Shown: in pieces, positions 39,615 through 49,857 of the stretch | Layout: each line of letters opens with the position of its first letter | How positions within the stretch are numbered: position 1 is the stretch's first letter | Assembly: GCA_020632995.1 (NCBI GenBank) | Contig: JACKEN010000004.1 | Coordinates: 248,001 to 312,000, forward strand | DNA: 64,000 bases | Direction: 5' to 3' | Source of the DNA: Deltaproteobacteria bacterium | GTDB lineage: Bacteria; Myxococcota; Kuafuiibacteriia; Kuafuiibacteriales; Kuafuiibacteriaceae | Program-made: the position numbers and the translations under genes | The notes under the pieces: generated by a model | Databases searched by the model: none | Seen by the model: the letters and a program-made list of their open reading frames with translations, nothing else | What the model was told of the DNA's origin: nothing

Positions 39615-39976
39615 ATGCCGAAGTACGAGTTCCGCGGCGACGGCCTCAGCGTCCGGGTGACCCAGCCCTCGCGGGAGGGCGGGATCAGCCTGTACATCGA
39701 GCACGAGAGCGGCGCCGCGCTGATCGTACCCTCGGCGGACGCGGTAGCCACGCAAGAGGGCCTGCGCGCTCGGGTCAGCGGCTTCGACGGGACCTCGTTC
39801 GAGGTGGTCCTGGGCGCCGACCACCAGCGGGTGGAGATCACCGCCTCCACCCCCTCCCCCATCCTCGGCGGCCGCTCCGAGGCGATCGCGACCCGACGGA
39901 CCGACCTCGAGGGGCCACGGGGCCGATCCGCGTCACCGGCGACGAGTCCACCATGCCGATCGACGTCGATGAGTGA
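39615..39976 (+). CDS. Small protein of unknown function (probable frame change near 39915)
   Basis: About 120 residues beginning M-P-K-Y-E-F-R-G-D-G, 20 bp after the PEGA kinase on the same strand behind GAGCGGGAG. Beta-strand-rich (S-V-R-V-T-Q-P; F-E-V-V-L-G-A-D) and without signal peptide. The raw frame runs to 39992 with an Arg/Ser-rich tail. Allowing one change in the GGGG run near 39915 gives the more natural end A-T-G-P-I-R-V-T-G-D-E-S-T-M-P and a stop at 39976, clear of the convergent gene. No family recognised; probably cotranscribed with the kinase. Confidence 0.55.
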
Positions 39977-39979
39977 CGA

Positions 39980-41515
39980 TCAGCGGGTGTAGTTCCGCCC
40001 CACCGTGAACTGCATGGTGCCTTGCGCATAGCCCTCGTACGAGGCGTCGTATTCGTGGCAGTAGAAGTCCACGATGTGATCCGGTGCCACGAAGGCGGTG
40101 GCGGCGGAGCGGTGGTGGCACCCGAAGAAGTCCTGCGGCTGCAGATAGGACGCCACCGGCCGGAGCTTCGGCCCCAGCGGGCCCGCCTCCACCCGGGAGA
40201 GGCGCCAGTAGCCGTTCAGCCACGGCTCGTAGTGCCCGTAGGTGTGGAGCACGTAGAGGCGCCCCGTCCCACACTCGGTGATCACCGACAGGTTCTCGGC
40301 CCGGGAGTAGTCCTGGTTCCAGGAGATGGGCTGCTCGTAGGCCCAGGCCCCGAGGTAGCGGGCGGCGGGGGCCTCGAGGCTCCCGGCGAGGTGATAGAAG
40401 TACGTCCAGCGCGGGCGCGACAGGTCGTCGCCCCCCGGGGTGGTGGCCACGAGCAGGTAGCCCCCCGCGGCGAGCCGCGCCAGCCCGATGCCGCCCCCGG
40501 CGCGGTTCATCCCGGCCGAGAAGGGGTCGTCCCGCGGGATGAGGTACCGCAGGTCCGTCTGCACGCCGGCGCGAGACAGATCCACCAGCCGGAGGTTGTC
40601 GTCCTCCGCGAAGGCCGCGTAGCGGCCCAGGGCGTGGACGCCGCTCGGGTGCACGGTGTTGGAGCGGTGGATGTAGCGCAGGGCCGGCGTCGTGCCGCTC
40701 CCCAGGATGAAGAGCGAGCCGGTGGTGTCGTCGCTGTACGTGCCCACGTACGGGAAGCTCGTGGAGTTGGTGCGGGCGAAGCCTTGCACGTGGTGGCTCG
40801 GCACCGGGAGCTCGCCGTCGTCGAAGACCTCGGCCGGGGTCAGGTAATACGGGAGGTAGCGCGCGCCCCAGCTCAAGGACCAGCTCTGGCCCGCCCAGGT
40901 GGTCCGCGGGTAGCTAGCGCTGAAGGCGTCGGCCACCTGGGCCTCCACGTCGTTCGCGCACACGTTGCAGTCCGCCGCGCCCGAGGGGCAGCCGGTGTAG
41001 CCGAGCAGGCTGACTTGCGGCGGCGGGGTCGGGAGCGGCGCCTCGCACATCAGGTACCACTTGTTGTCGCAGTAGTTGCCCGTGCACCACATCCCGCGCA
41101 TGTAGCGCCCCTGGTTGTCGACGTAGGGGTGCTGCTCCTCGGAGTACGGCCCCACCCAGCTGCAGCGGTTCAGGGTCTGGTCGGTGCGCTGGCAGCGCAG
41201 CGAGAGCTGGTCGCAGAAGTCTCCGGCGCAGCGCAGGCCGGTCATCACCTCGTTCTCGGCGCAGGAGGCGTGGTTGGTCCCCTCCTCAGAGAACCACTCG
41301 GTCCACCGGTATCCGCTGTAGAAGCGCCCGGGGAAGCTGTCGCAGGTGAGCTGGAGGTCGTCGCAGAAGCGCCCCTTGCACGCGACCCCGCGCACCGCCT
41401 GCAGCGGCGTGCAGGCGGCGGAGCCGGGGTCCGAGAACCACGCGGTGGTCGAGGCGCCCCGGGCGGGGCTGGCCACCGCCAGGGCGAGGAGCGTCAGGGC
41501 ACAGGTTCGCGTCAT
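39980..41515 (-). CDS. Secreted protein with three C-x-G-x-[FY]-C-D repeats
   Basis: 511 residues from ATG 41515, which gives a clean signal peptide (L-T-L-L-A-L-A-V-A-S-P-A-R-G). The N-terminal 165 residues contain three units with the pattern C-x-G-x-F/Y-C-D-x-x-x-L-x-C (C-K-G-R-F-C-D-D-L, C-A-G-D-F-C-D-Q-L, C-T-G-N-Y-C-D-N-K), each next to a W/Y-F/Y-S motif, likely small disulfide-bonded modules. The remaining 340 residues resemble a beta-propeller-like extracellular domain by strand pattern (inference). Function unknown; frame intact. Confidence 0.75.
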   Translation of the reverse strand: MTRTCALTLLALAVASPARGASTTAWFSDPGSAACTPLQAVRGVACKGRFCDDLQLTCDSFPGRFYSGYRWTEWFSEEGTNHASCAENEVMTGLRCAGDFCDQLSLRCQRTDQTLNRCSWVGPYSEEQHPYVDNQGRYMRGMWCTGNYCDNKWYLMCEAPLPTPPPQVSLLGYTGCPSGAADCNVCANDVEAQVADAFSASYPRTTWAGQSWSLSWGARYLPYYLTPAEVFDDGELPVPSHHVQGFARTNSTSFPYVGTYSDDTTGSLFILGSGTTPALRYIHRSNTVHPSGVHALGRYAAFAEDDNLRLVDLSRAGVQTDLRYLIPRDDPFSAGMNRAGGGIGLARLAAGGYLLVATTPGGDDLSRPRWTYFYHLAGSLEAPAARYLGAWAYEQPISWNQDYSRAENLSVITECGTGRLYVLHTYGHYEPWLNGYWRLSRVEAGPLGPKLRPVASYLQPQDFFGCHHRSAATAFVAPDHIVDFYCHEYDASYEGYAQGTMQFTVGRNYTR

Positions 41516-41546
41516 CACCCCTTGGAGGCGCGCGCAGGCCGAGGTG

Positions 41547-42311
41547 TCACGGCGGCGTGGGCTTTTCGGCCGACGCCACCAGACGCACCGGGACCGCGGT
41601 GACCCCGGGGCCCGGGGGCGCGCCGGACTGCAGCCGCGCGGCAAGGGCCGCGGGGTCGACGTCGAAGGCCGCGTACAGGGTCAGGGGCCCGGCCCGGTGC
41701 TGATCCGCGAGGCGGATCCGGAAGGGCAGCGGCACGCTGAGCGCGTCCGCGCCGCCTCGGACGGGCTCGGGGCGGTCGCCCTCCGCCTCCGGCGCGTACC
41801 AGTGCACCTCGGCCCCGTCCCAGCCGAGCAGGGTCAGGCTGTGGGCGGCGCCGGTGGGGTTGCCGTATTGAAAGCCAACCTGCGCATCGAGCGGCACCTC
41901 GTCCCCCGCCGCGAGCGCGCGCCGGGCGCCATCGGGGGCCACGGCCAGGAACGTCACCGAGGGCGCGTCCGAGGCTGGGCCGCCCCGGACGCCGTAGCCC
42001 GCGTCCCGCGGGGGGCCCGCCCACACCGCGAGGAGCACCGCCGCCGCCGCGGCGAGGGCCACCCCCGCGCCCCACACCGCCGGTCGACGCCACCAGATGA
42101 CCCCGGGGGGCGGGGCAGCGCCGGCCGCGGCCGCCCCGAGGACGTCCCGGCACTCGGGGCAGCGGGCCAGGTGGCCCAGCTCCTCCGGGGTGGCCGGGCC
42201 CTGGCCCTCGGCGAGCTGGGCGAGGCGCGCGTCCTCGAGGTGGGGCCCGGAGTGCAGGTCATCCTGCATGGCCTCCCGCGCCCACCGCTGGAGCCGATCG
42301 TCGGTGCTCAT
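41547..42311 (-). CDS. Anti-sigma factor with zinc (ZAS-type) motif
   Basis: 254 residues. The N-terminal cytoplasmic part carries H-L-A-R-C-P-E-C (HxxxCxxC) near residue 47, the zinc-associated anti-sigma signature. One membrane helix follows (V-A-L-A-A-A-A-A-V-L-L-A-V-W) and a periplasmic beta-rich sensor part of about 150 residues. The ATG at 42311 overlaps the sigma gene stop by 4 bp. It very likely holds the neighbouring ECF sigma factor inactive until an envelope signal. Confidence 0.85.
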   Translation of the reverse strand: MSTDDRLQRWAREAMQDDLHSGPHLEDARLAQLAEGQGPATPEELGHLARCPECRDVLGAAAAGAAPPPGVIWWRRPAVWGAGVALAAAAAVLLAVWAGPPRDAGYGVRGGPASDAPSVTFLAVAPDGARRALAAGDEVPLDAQVGFQYGNPTGAAHSLTLLGWDGAEVHWYAPEAEGDRPEPVRGGADALSVPLPFRIRLADQHRAGPLTLYAAFDVDPAALAARLQSGAPPGPGVTAVPVRLVASAEKPTPP

Positions 42312-42880
42312 GCCTGGACCTCCTCGAGCTGCGCCTGGAGCCGAGCCAACAGCCGCTTCTTCCGCATCCGGACCCCCGCCGGGCTGATCCCCAGGATCGC
42401 GGACACCTGGGACGCGTCCAGCCCCTGCTCGTAGAACAGGGCCACCAGGGTCCGGTCCTCGTCCGAGAGGCCGTCCAGCACCCGGCGGACGTGATCGCGC
42501 TCCGAGCGGCGGACCGCGCGGACCTCCGGGTCCGTGTCCGGGGCCCGCGCGTCCGGGTCGAGGCTCCCGCCCTCCCGGACCCGCTGGGCGTGCAGGCGCT
42601 GGGCGTCTCGCGCCACGTGGCGCATCGCCACCGCGTAGAGCCACGTCGACAGCCGCGCCTCCCCCCGGTAGGTGCCGAGCACCCGATAGCCATCCCGCAG
42701 CAGGTGCACCTCCAGCGACTGCCGCAGGTCCGCGCGGTGGTCGTCCAGCCCCGGGTAGCGCGCGCGGAGCCGGGCCCAGACCTGCTCGAACGCCTGGTGG
42801 ACCTCATGCTGCACCGATCCGTAGGCGTCGGCCTCTCCGGCCAGGAGCCGTCGCACCCGCTGCTGGTCCGCCGACCACAT
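42308..42880 (-). CDS. ECF-type RNA polymerase sigma factor
   Basis: 190 residues with region 2 (Y-R-G-E-A-R-L-S-T-W-L-Y-A-V-A) and region 4 (A-L-F-Y-E-Q-G-L-D-A-S-Q-V-S-A-I-L-G helix-turn-helix), joined by a short linker with no region 3, as in ECF sigmas. Overlaps its anti-sigma gene. It is divergent from the caspase homologue at 43015 with 134 bp between starts, so the caspase operon is a plausible target; no promoter match was proven. Confidence 0.92.
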   Translation of the reverse strand: MWSADQQRVRRLLAGEADAYGSVQHEVHQAFEQVWARLRARYPGLDDHRADLRQSLEVHLLRDGYRVLGTYRGEARLSTWLYAVAMRHVARDAQRLHAQRVREGGSLDPDARAPDTDPEVRAVRRSERDHVRRVLDGLSDEDRTLVALFYEQGLDASQVSAILGISPAGVRMRKKRLLARLQAQLEEVQA

Positions 42881-43014
42881 CTCGCGGTTCTTGCACTACC
42901 AGGCCCTCGACCAGGGCGCACGACCCCGCGCCCCGTGAGAGGCAGCGCGAGGCCCAGGTGTCACGCGACAACCTGCCGGTGGCGCGGGGCCACGGATTTG
43001 GCTACCACGAGCCC

Positions 43015-44477
43015 ATGTGGCGCGCGCTCCCTCTGGCCGCCCTGGGCCTGGTCGCGGCGGGGCCGGCCCTCGCCGGCCCGGCGCCCGCCCGCTTCGCCCT
43101 GGTGGTCGGGAACAACCACCCCCTCCCGGGGAGCGGCTACGAGACGCTCCAGTACGCCGACGACGACGCCCTGCGCTTCGCCGCCTTCATGACCGAGATC
43201 GGGGCCTCGGTGCGGCTGTTCACCGGGCCGGACGAGGCCACCGCGGAGCGGTTCGGAGCGCTCGCCCAGCAGGCGCGACCCCCGCGGCGCGACGACGTCC
43301 TGCAGGCGATCGCCGACCTGCAAGCAGACCTGCAGGCGGTGCGGGACCGCCCGCGGGAGGTCTTCGTCTACTTCTCCGGCCACGGCTCGGTGAGCTCTTC
43401 GCAGGCCTTCCTGCACCTCCTGGACGGCCCCTTCACCCGCACCGACATGCGCTCCGCCCTCCTCGAGCGCCTCGACGCCGAGCGCCTGCACGTGATCGTG
43501 GACTCCTGCCACGCCTACTTCATGGTGAACCCCCGCGGGCAGCGGGTGCCGACGGACGACGACGACGACGGGCTGGACCGCTACCCCCGGGTCGGCTTCC
43601 TGTTGTCGACCTCGGCCCGAAAGGAGGTGCAGGAGTGGTCCGGCTACGAGGCGGGGGTGTTCAGCCACCAGCTCCTGGGCGCGCTGCGCGGCGCCGCCGA
43701 CGTCGACCGGGACGGCAAGGTCACCTACGCCGAGGCCCACGCCTACGTGGTGGCAGCGAACAGCGGCGTGCAAAACCCGCCGCGCGGGTCCAGCCCTTCG
43801 TGCGGCGCCCCGCGGTGGGGGCGCCGGTGCTCCTCGACCTCTCCTCGGCCCCCGACCTGCCGCGGCTGGAGCTCCCCCCGGACCCCGACGGGCACCTCTT
43901 CGTGATGGACGGCCACGGCCAGCGCCTGCTGGACGCCCACAAGGCCCGGGGCCAGCTCCTGAGCCTGGTGGTGCCGCCGGATCCCGCGCTCCTGGTCTGG
44001 TTCGGTCCCACCCCCTGGGGGCGCGACGAGGCGGGCACCCTGCGCCCGCTCGCCGACCCCGAGGCCCGGCCCCCCGTCTCGGCCCGGGGGCCGGTGGCGG
44101 ACGAGCTCCGCGAGCACCTCTTCCTCCGCCCCCTGACCCCGGAGTTCGTGGCCGGGCTCGACGCCGCGGTCTCCTTCCGGGCGGTGCCCGAGCTCAGCGC
44201 GGCGGTCGGCCGTCAACCCGGCCTGCGCCCGTTGTCGGTGGGCCTGCTCGCCGGGGGCGGCGCCGCCCTCGCGGTGGGGGCGGTGGCCGCGGTGGTGTTC
44301 GCGAAGGCCCGCGCCGCCGCGAGCCCGGCGGTCTACACCGCCGAGAACGCGGAGTCGGTCCGGGCCGCGCGGGACCGGGCGGAGCTCAGCCGCGCGGTGA
44401 TGGTGGGGGGCCTGGCCGCAGGTGGGGTTGCGGTGGGGGCCGCCCTCCTCTACGAGCTGGTGGGAGGCGGTTCATGA
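43015..44477 (+). CDS. Caspase-family (C14-like) protease with EF-hand loop (frame change near 43780)
   Basis: About 487 residues. ATG 43015 gives a signal peptide (L-P-L-A-A-L-G-L-V-A-A-G). The protease domain has catalytic His 123 in Y-F-S-G-H-G-S and Cys 165 in I-V-D-S-C-H-A-Y. Residues 229-240 (bases 43699-43734) form a canonical EF-hand loop, D-V-D-R-D-G-K-V-T-Y-A-E. After the break, sense resumes at R-V-Q-P-F-V-R-R and runs through a globular part to two hydrophobic helices near the C-terminus. Probably an envelope-located, possibly calcium-sensitive protease. The last 4 bp overlap the FGE-like lipoprotein gene. A related protein lies at 61068-62504. Confidence 0.85.
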
Positions 44478-45378
44478 AGCACGCGTGGATGACCCTGGCC
44501 GTGCTGGTGATGACCTCGTGCCTGCCCAAGGACCCGCTCTGCCAGCCGTGCGAGGGCGGCGGCTGCGGCGAGGGGCTCTCGTGCGCGCTCACCACGAGCG
44601 GCGCGAGCGTGTGCGTCCCCTTCGGCGGGAGCGCCGCCTCGTGTGGGCTCGCCCCGGCCGAGGACGCGGGGGGCGAGCCCGACGCCGGGCCAGCCGAGGA
44701 CGCTGGCGCGCCCCCGGACGCGGGCGCGCCCCCGGACGCGGGCACCGACGCCGGGGTGGCGGGCGCCTGCCCTGCCGCGGGGCAAGCTGAGTTGACGTGG
44801 ATCTACAGCCCCTACGCCGACCTGTGCATGACGAAGACCGAGATCACCGTCCCCCAGTTCGAGCTCTGCATCACGTCCACCTGCACCGACGCGCAGAACT
44901 ACAACGACTGGTTCTTCCCCGGCTGCAACCTGAACGACCGGGCCCACCGAGACGACCCGATGAACTGCGCCAACCTCGAAGCGGCCCAGGCCTTCTGCCA
45001 GATGGTCGGCGCCCGGCTCCCCACCGAGGCGGAGTGGTACGCCGAGGCCTCCGCCGACGCGTCACGCACGTACCCCTGGGGTGAGGAGGCGGCGACCTGC
45101 GCGCGCGCGGCGATGCGCGAGGGCGACATGTACGGGTGTGGGGTGGACGGCACCCTCCCGCCTGCAGCAAGCCCGCGGGGAACAGCGCGAGCGGCCTGTG
45201 CGACATGGCCGGGAACGTGTGGGAGTACACGTCTGACGTCTCGGGCTCCAAAGTGGCGCTCCGGGGCGGCTCGTGGCTCAGCACCGCGCCCTACCTCGAG
45301 GCCACCGCCCGGTTCGAAGAATCCGCGGAAGGGCTCTACAACCACATCGGCTTCAGGTGCGTGGTGGAGCCGCTCTAG
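44474..45378 (+). CDS. FGE/SUMF1-like lipoprotein (frame change near 45165)
   Basis: About 301 residues. Lipobox M-T-S-C, a short Cys-rich module, an A-P-P-D-A-G linker, then a formylglycine-generating-enzyme-like fold: M-T-K-T-E-I-T-V-P-Q-F, R-L-P-T-E-A-E-W, Y-P-W-G-E-E and, after the break, C-D-M-A-G-N-V-W-E-Y, R-G-G-S-W and G-F-R-C-V-V. Most bacterial proteins of this fold are not true formylglycine enzymes, and the catalytic cysteine pair is not evident, so it is likely a binding or structural domain. Start overlaps the caspase gene, implying coupled expression. Confidence 0.85.
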
Positions 45379-45381
45379 CTG

Positions 45382-46713
45382 TTAGAGCGCCGTGATCCCC
45401 TCGACCGCCAGCTCCAGGGGCACGTTGTAGGCGACGCGACCGCGCCCCACCACCGCGAGCACGCTTGCCGCGTCGTGGATCGCCGCGCACACCCCCTCGA
45501 ACTCCTGCACGCTGCGGAGGCGACGCCCGCCCAAGGCCATGAGGAGGTCGCCGGGCTTCACCCCGACCTTGGCCGCGCTGCTGTTGGGGGCCACCTTGGT
45601 GATGAGCAGGCGGCCCTGCTGCGCCTTCACCGACAGGCCCAGGCGGGCCGCGCCCAGGCGCTGGGCCATGTCGAGGGCCAGCTCGCGGACCGCGAGGGTC
45701 CGCGCCTGGCGCGCCTTCCCCCGCTGCACGGTGAGCCGGATCTCGTGCCCGGGGATGAGCCCGCGCTCCATCTGCCAGAAGCCGCGTCCCGACTTCACCT
45801 CCTGGCCGCCGAGGTCGACCACCACGTCGTCCTTCTGCAGGCCAGCCTGCTCGGCCGGGCTCCCCGGCACCACCGCCGCCACCCGGGCCCCGGGGGTGCT
45901 CTCGGCGTCGATGATCAGCCCGGTGAAGGCCGGCCGCACCTCTCCGTAGCGCAGGACCTCCTGCACCACCGCGGTGGCGCGGTCGATGGGGATGGCGAAG
46001 CCGATGCCGCTCCCGCTCCGGTAGATGGCGGTGTTGATCCCGATGAGCTCCCCCATGATGTTCAGCAGGGCCCCGCCCGAGTTGCCGGGGTTGATCGCGG
46101 CGTCGGTCTGGATGAAGTCCTCGTACGCGCGCTCGTCCGACTCGATCGAGCGGTGGAGCGCGCTCACCACCCCGGTGGTGACGCTGTTGGACAGGCCGAA
46201 GGGGTTGCCGATCGCCACCAGCGGCTCCCCCGGCATGAGGTCCTTGCTACTCCCGAGCTTCACCACCGGCAGGTCGGTGGCGTCGAGGATCTTGAGCACC
46301 GCCACGTCGAACTGGGGATCCGCCCCCACCACCTCGGCCTTGAAGGCGCGCCGGTCGGCCAGGGTCACGGTGATCTCGGTGGCGCGGGCGACCACGTGCT
46401 CGTTGGTGAGCACCAGCCCCGAGGCGTCGATGATCACCCCCGAGCCGAGGGACTGGGCGCGCTGGGCCCGCTGCCGCCCCCCGAAGTTGCGCCAGAACGG
46501 GTCCTCACCCTCGCCCCCGCGGCCGAAGGGGTTCTGGTTGGTCACCACCTCGGCGCCGATGTTCACCACCGCCGGGCCGGCCGACTCCACCACCGCCACC
46601 ACGGGGGAGCGGCGGGGGTCCTCCGGGGGCCCCACCAGCACCGGCCGGGCCTGGGCCGCCGCCAACCCCAACGCCATCAGGACGAGCGCGCTCACGTACA
46701 AAGGACGAAACAC
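45382..46713 (-). CDS. HtrA/Deg-like periplasmic serine protease with two PDZ domains
   Basis: 443 residues; signal peptide M-F-R-P-L-Y-V-S-A-L-V-L-M-A-L-G-L-A-A-A. Catalytic triad visible as His in T-N-E-H-V-V, Asp in Q-F-D-V-A-V-L and Ser in N-P-G-N-S-G-G-A-L. Two PDZ domains follow (V-V-P-G-S-P-A-E-Q-A-G-L and V-A-P-N-S-S-A-A-K-V-G). Deg proteases degrade or refold damaged envelope proteins. Intact frame. Ends 4 bp from the FGE-like lipoprotein on the opposite strand. Confidence 0.94.
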   Translation of the reverse strand: MFRPLYVSALVLMALGLAAAQARPVLVGPPEDPRRSPVVAVVESAGPAVVNIGAEVVTNQNPFGRGGEGEDPFWRNFGGRQRAQRAQSLGSGVIIDASGLVLTNEHVVARATEITVTLADRRAFKAEVVGADPQFDVAVLKILDATDLPVVKLGSSKDLMPGEPLVAIGNPFGLSNSVTTGVVSALHRSIESDERAYEDFIQTDAAINPGNSGGALLNIMGELIGINTAIYRSGSGIGFAIPIDRATAVVQEVLRYGEVRPAFTGLIIDAESTPGARVAAVVPGSPAEQAGLQKDDVVVDLGGQEVKSGRGFWQMERGLIPGHEIRLTVQRGKARQARTLAVRELALDMAQRLGAARLGLSVKAQQGRLLITKVAPNSSAAKVGVKPGDLLMALGGRRLRSVQEFEGVCAAIHDAASVLAVVGRGRVAYNVPLELAVEGITAL

Positions 46714-46734
46714 CCCGCCCCGAGAGTCAAGGGC

Positions 46735-48241
46735 TCAGGCGCCCGGCCCCGAGAAGCGCAGGTTCGGGTCCGCCACCGGGCCCTTCCTGAGGAGCGCCAC
46801 GTCCGCGTGGTAGTCCATCGACACCAGCCACGGGGCGCGATCACCCTGGCGCGGGAGCTCGTGGATGGCGCGCTGCACGTAGCCGGCCTCGAAGTCCAAC
46901 AGGGGCCGGGTCGGCATGTCGGGGTCGCTGACCTCGGGGCGGCACGCGGTGTAGCCGTGCTCGTCCATGTGCTCGAGGAGCCGGCAGAAGTGCTCGCACA
47001 ACAGGCCGATCTTCAGGGTCCAGGAGGAGTTGGTGTAGCCCACCGCGAACGCGAAGTTGGGCACCCCGCTCAGCATCATGCCCTTGAAGGACACCGTCTT
47101 CGGCAGGCTGACCTGCGCGCCGTCCACCACCAGGCGCATGCCGCCGAAGGGGAGCAGGTTGAGCCCGGTGGCGGTGATGATGATGTCTGCCTCGAGCTCA
47201 CGGCCCGAGCGCAGCCGGACCCCGGTCTCGGTGAAGGTCTCGATGTGGTCGGTGACCACCGAGGCCCGCCCCGCCCCGATCGCCTTGAAGAGGTCGGAGT
47301 CGGGCACTGCGCACAGGCGCTGGTCCCAGGGGTCGTAGGGCGGGTTGAAGTGCTCGTCCACCGGGAAGCCCACCGGGAGCTGCTTCACGTTGGCGGCCCG
47401 GATCAGCCGCCGCGCCGCCTTCGGGTACCGCTGGCAGAAGCGCCACAGCCAGCGCTGCCGCGCGATGTTCTTGCGGCGCGTCACCGCGTGGGCCAGCCGC
47501 GGGCTGAGCACCTTCTTGGCCCACCGCGCCAACGGATCCTCGGCCGGCACCGGGAGCACGTAGGTCGGCGTCCGCTGGAGCATGGTGACGTGGGCCGCGG
47601 TCTCGGCCATCGCCGGCACCAGGGTCACCGCGGTGGCCCCGCTGCCGATGACCAGCACCCGCTTGCCCGCGTAGTCGAGGTCCTCGGGCCAGCGCTGGGG
47701 GTGGATGATCGGCCCCGTGAAGCGCTCGCTCCCCTCGAAGCGCGGGGCGTAGCCCCTGGTCGTAGCGGTAGTAGCCGCCGGCGCAGAACAGCCAGCTGCA
47801 GGTGAGCTCTTTGCGCTCGCCGGTGTCGGTGCGCTCCACCTCGACCCGCCACCGGGCGTCTGCGCTCGACCACGCCGCCCCGAGCACCTTGTGGTGCAAG
47901 CGGACCTGCGCGTCGATGCCGTTCTCGGACGCGGTCTCCCGCAGGTAGTCGAGGATCAGGTCCGCGCTCGCGATCGCCTGGTCGCTCTTCCACGGCTTGA
48001 ACTCGTAGCCGAAGGTGTACAGGTCGGAGTCGGAGCGGATGCCGGGGTACCGGAACAGGTCCCAGGTGCCCCCGGTCGCAGCGCGGGCCTCGAGGAGCGC
48101 GAAGCTGCGGCCGGGGTGCGCGCGCTTGAGGTAGTAGGCGGCCCCGATCCCCGACAGCCCGGCCCCCACGATCAGCACGTCCAGGTGCTCGGGGGCGGCG
48201 GCCACGGGGGGCCCGGCGGCGTGCTCGACCGACGCGCTCAT
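46735..48241 (-). CDS. Flavin-containing (Baeyer-Villiger type) monooxygenase (frame change near 47752)
   Basis: About 502 residues. FAD-binding G-A-G-L-S-G-I-G-A-A near residue 26, then E-A-R-A-A-T-G-G-T-W. After the break comes the Baeyer-Villiger fingerprint F-T-G-P-I-I-H-P-Q-R-W-P and a second Rossmann motif G-S-G-A-T-A-V-T. Later T-A-T-G-L-N-L-L is the usual C-terminal nucleotide motif. Start ATG 48241. These enzymes insert oxygen into ketones or oxidise heteroatoms; substrate unknown. Divergent from a PucR-type regulator 75 bp away, which probably controls it. Confidence 0.9.
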
Positions 48242-48315
48242 GGGCCCAGCATCCAGAAGCCCACCGCAGGGCGCAACGTGCATTTTGCACCAAAACAGAC
48301 GATGATTGGTGCTCT

Positions 48316-49525
48316 ATGCACCATGAGCCGCCGTCCGAGCGGGTCCGAGCCCTGATGCGCCTGGGGGCGGAGCTCGCCCTGAACGCCCCGCCCGAGTGGC
48401 TGGAGGAGGTCGACGACGCCACCCTCTCGCCCGGCATCATGCGGGCGATCGCGGAGGACCCGAACCTGGCCGCCTCGATGCGGCGGGCCAACCGCGCCAA
48501 CCTCCTGCACTGGGCGAACGCCAACGTGGCCGACCCGGGGGCGCCGGTGGCCCCGAACCTGGGGGCGGAGGCCCTGTACGTGGCCCGGGACCTGGTGCGG
48601 CGCGGGGTGCGGGAGACCGCCCTGCACGCGTTCCGCACCGGCCAGAACGCGGCGTGGCTGCGGTGGATGGCGATCTGCTTTCCAGCTCACCTCGGACCCC
48701 GCAGAGCTGCGGGAGCTCCTCGACGTCTCCGCCCGCTCCATCCACGGCTTCCTCGACGCGACCATCGCGGGCCTGGCCGCCCACATGGACGCGACCCGGG
48801 ACGCGCTCGCCCGCGGCACCCCGGCCGAGCGGCGCGAGGTGGTCGCGCTCCTGTTGGACGGCGCCCCGATGCCGGTCGCGCTCGCGTCGGAGCGCCTCGG
48901 CTACCCGCTGGGCGGGCCCCACCAGGCCGCGATCGTGTGGAGCGAGGCGGCCCGCGCCGACCTGGCCGCGCTCGAGGCGGTGGCCGAGGCCCTCACGATA
49001 GCCGGCCCCCTCCTGGTGGTGGTGGCGAGCGCCGGCACCCTCTGGGCCTGGTCCCCGGAGGCGTCCCCCCTCGACGAGCTGCGGGCCGCGGCGGCGCGCG
49101 CGCCGGGGGTGCGAGTGGCGCTGGGCACCGCGGGCCACGGGGTCGAGGGCTTTCGCCGCAGCCACCTCGACGCCCTCGCCACCCAGCGCCTCCTCGCGCA
49201 CCTCGGCGCCGACGCGCGGGTGGCCTCCTTCGACATGGTCCGCCTCGTGGCCCTGGCCACCCAGGACCTCGAGGCGGCGGACGCCTTCGTCCACCACACC
49301 CTGGGCGCGCTCGCGACCGCCGGCCCCGACTTGCAAGCCAACCTGCTCGTGTTCCTGGAGGAGGGCTGCAACGCGGTGCGCGCCGCCACCCGGCTCCGCA
49401 CCCACCGGAACACCCTGCTCCGACGCCTGGCCCGGGCCGAGGAGCTCCTCCCCCGCCCCCTCGAGCACCACCGGGTCCAGGTGGCGGCGGCGCTCGAGGT
49501 CCTGCGCTGGCGCAGGCCAGGTTGA
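48316..49525 (+). CDS. PucR/CdaR-type transcriptional regulator (frame change near 48690)
   Basis: About 403 residues. The N-terminal region (L-M-R-L-G-A-E-L-A-L) resembles regulators that accompany flavin monooxygenases; after the break comes a middle domain (L-T-I-A-G-P-L-L-V-V-V) and a C-terminal PucR helix-turn-helix (A-A-T-R-L-R-T-H-R-N-T-L-L-R-R-L). The signature R-T-H-R-N-T is diagnostic. Likely regulates the divergent monooxygenase from the 74-bp intergenic space. Confidence 0.85.
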
Positions 49526-49556
49526 CCGCGGCCGCCGCCCTGCTACGATCGGCGGC

Positions 49557-49853
49557 GTGAAGGACTACATCCTGCTCATGCACGACGACGGCCGCCAGGG
49601 CGCGGAGACCGACGCCCAGTGGGAGGCGTACTTCGACGCCCTCCACGCCCGCGGCGCGTTCCAGGGCGGCAGCGCGATCGGCAACGGGGTGTCCATGCGC
49701 AAGGAGGGCGTCCCTCGGCCGCCCTGCCTCCACCTGACCGGCTACATCCGGGTCACCGCCGCCGACCTGGAGTCGGCGCGCGAGCTGGTCGTTGGCAACC
49801 CGGTGTACGAGGCGGGCGGCACGGTGGAGGTGCGCGATCTCCCCGAAGACTGA
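49557..49853 (+). CDS. YCII-related (DGPF-like) protein
   Basis: 98 residues from GTG 49557. The pattern D-Y-I-L-L-M-H-D-D, W-E-A-Y-F-D-A-L-H-A-R-G-A-F-Q-G-G-S and T-G-Y-I-R-V-T-A-A-D-L-E-S-A-R-E-L fits the YCII-like ferredoxin-fold family. Biochemical role unknown; members are often linked to ECF sigma factors. 31 bp after the PucR gene, same strand. Confidence 0.85.
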   Translation: MKDYILLMHDDGRQGAETDAQWEAYFDALHARGAFQGGSAIGNGVSMRKEGVPRPPCLHLTGYIRVTAADLESARELVVGNPVYEAGGTVEVRDLPED

Positions 49854-49857
49854 GCGC

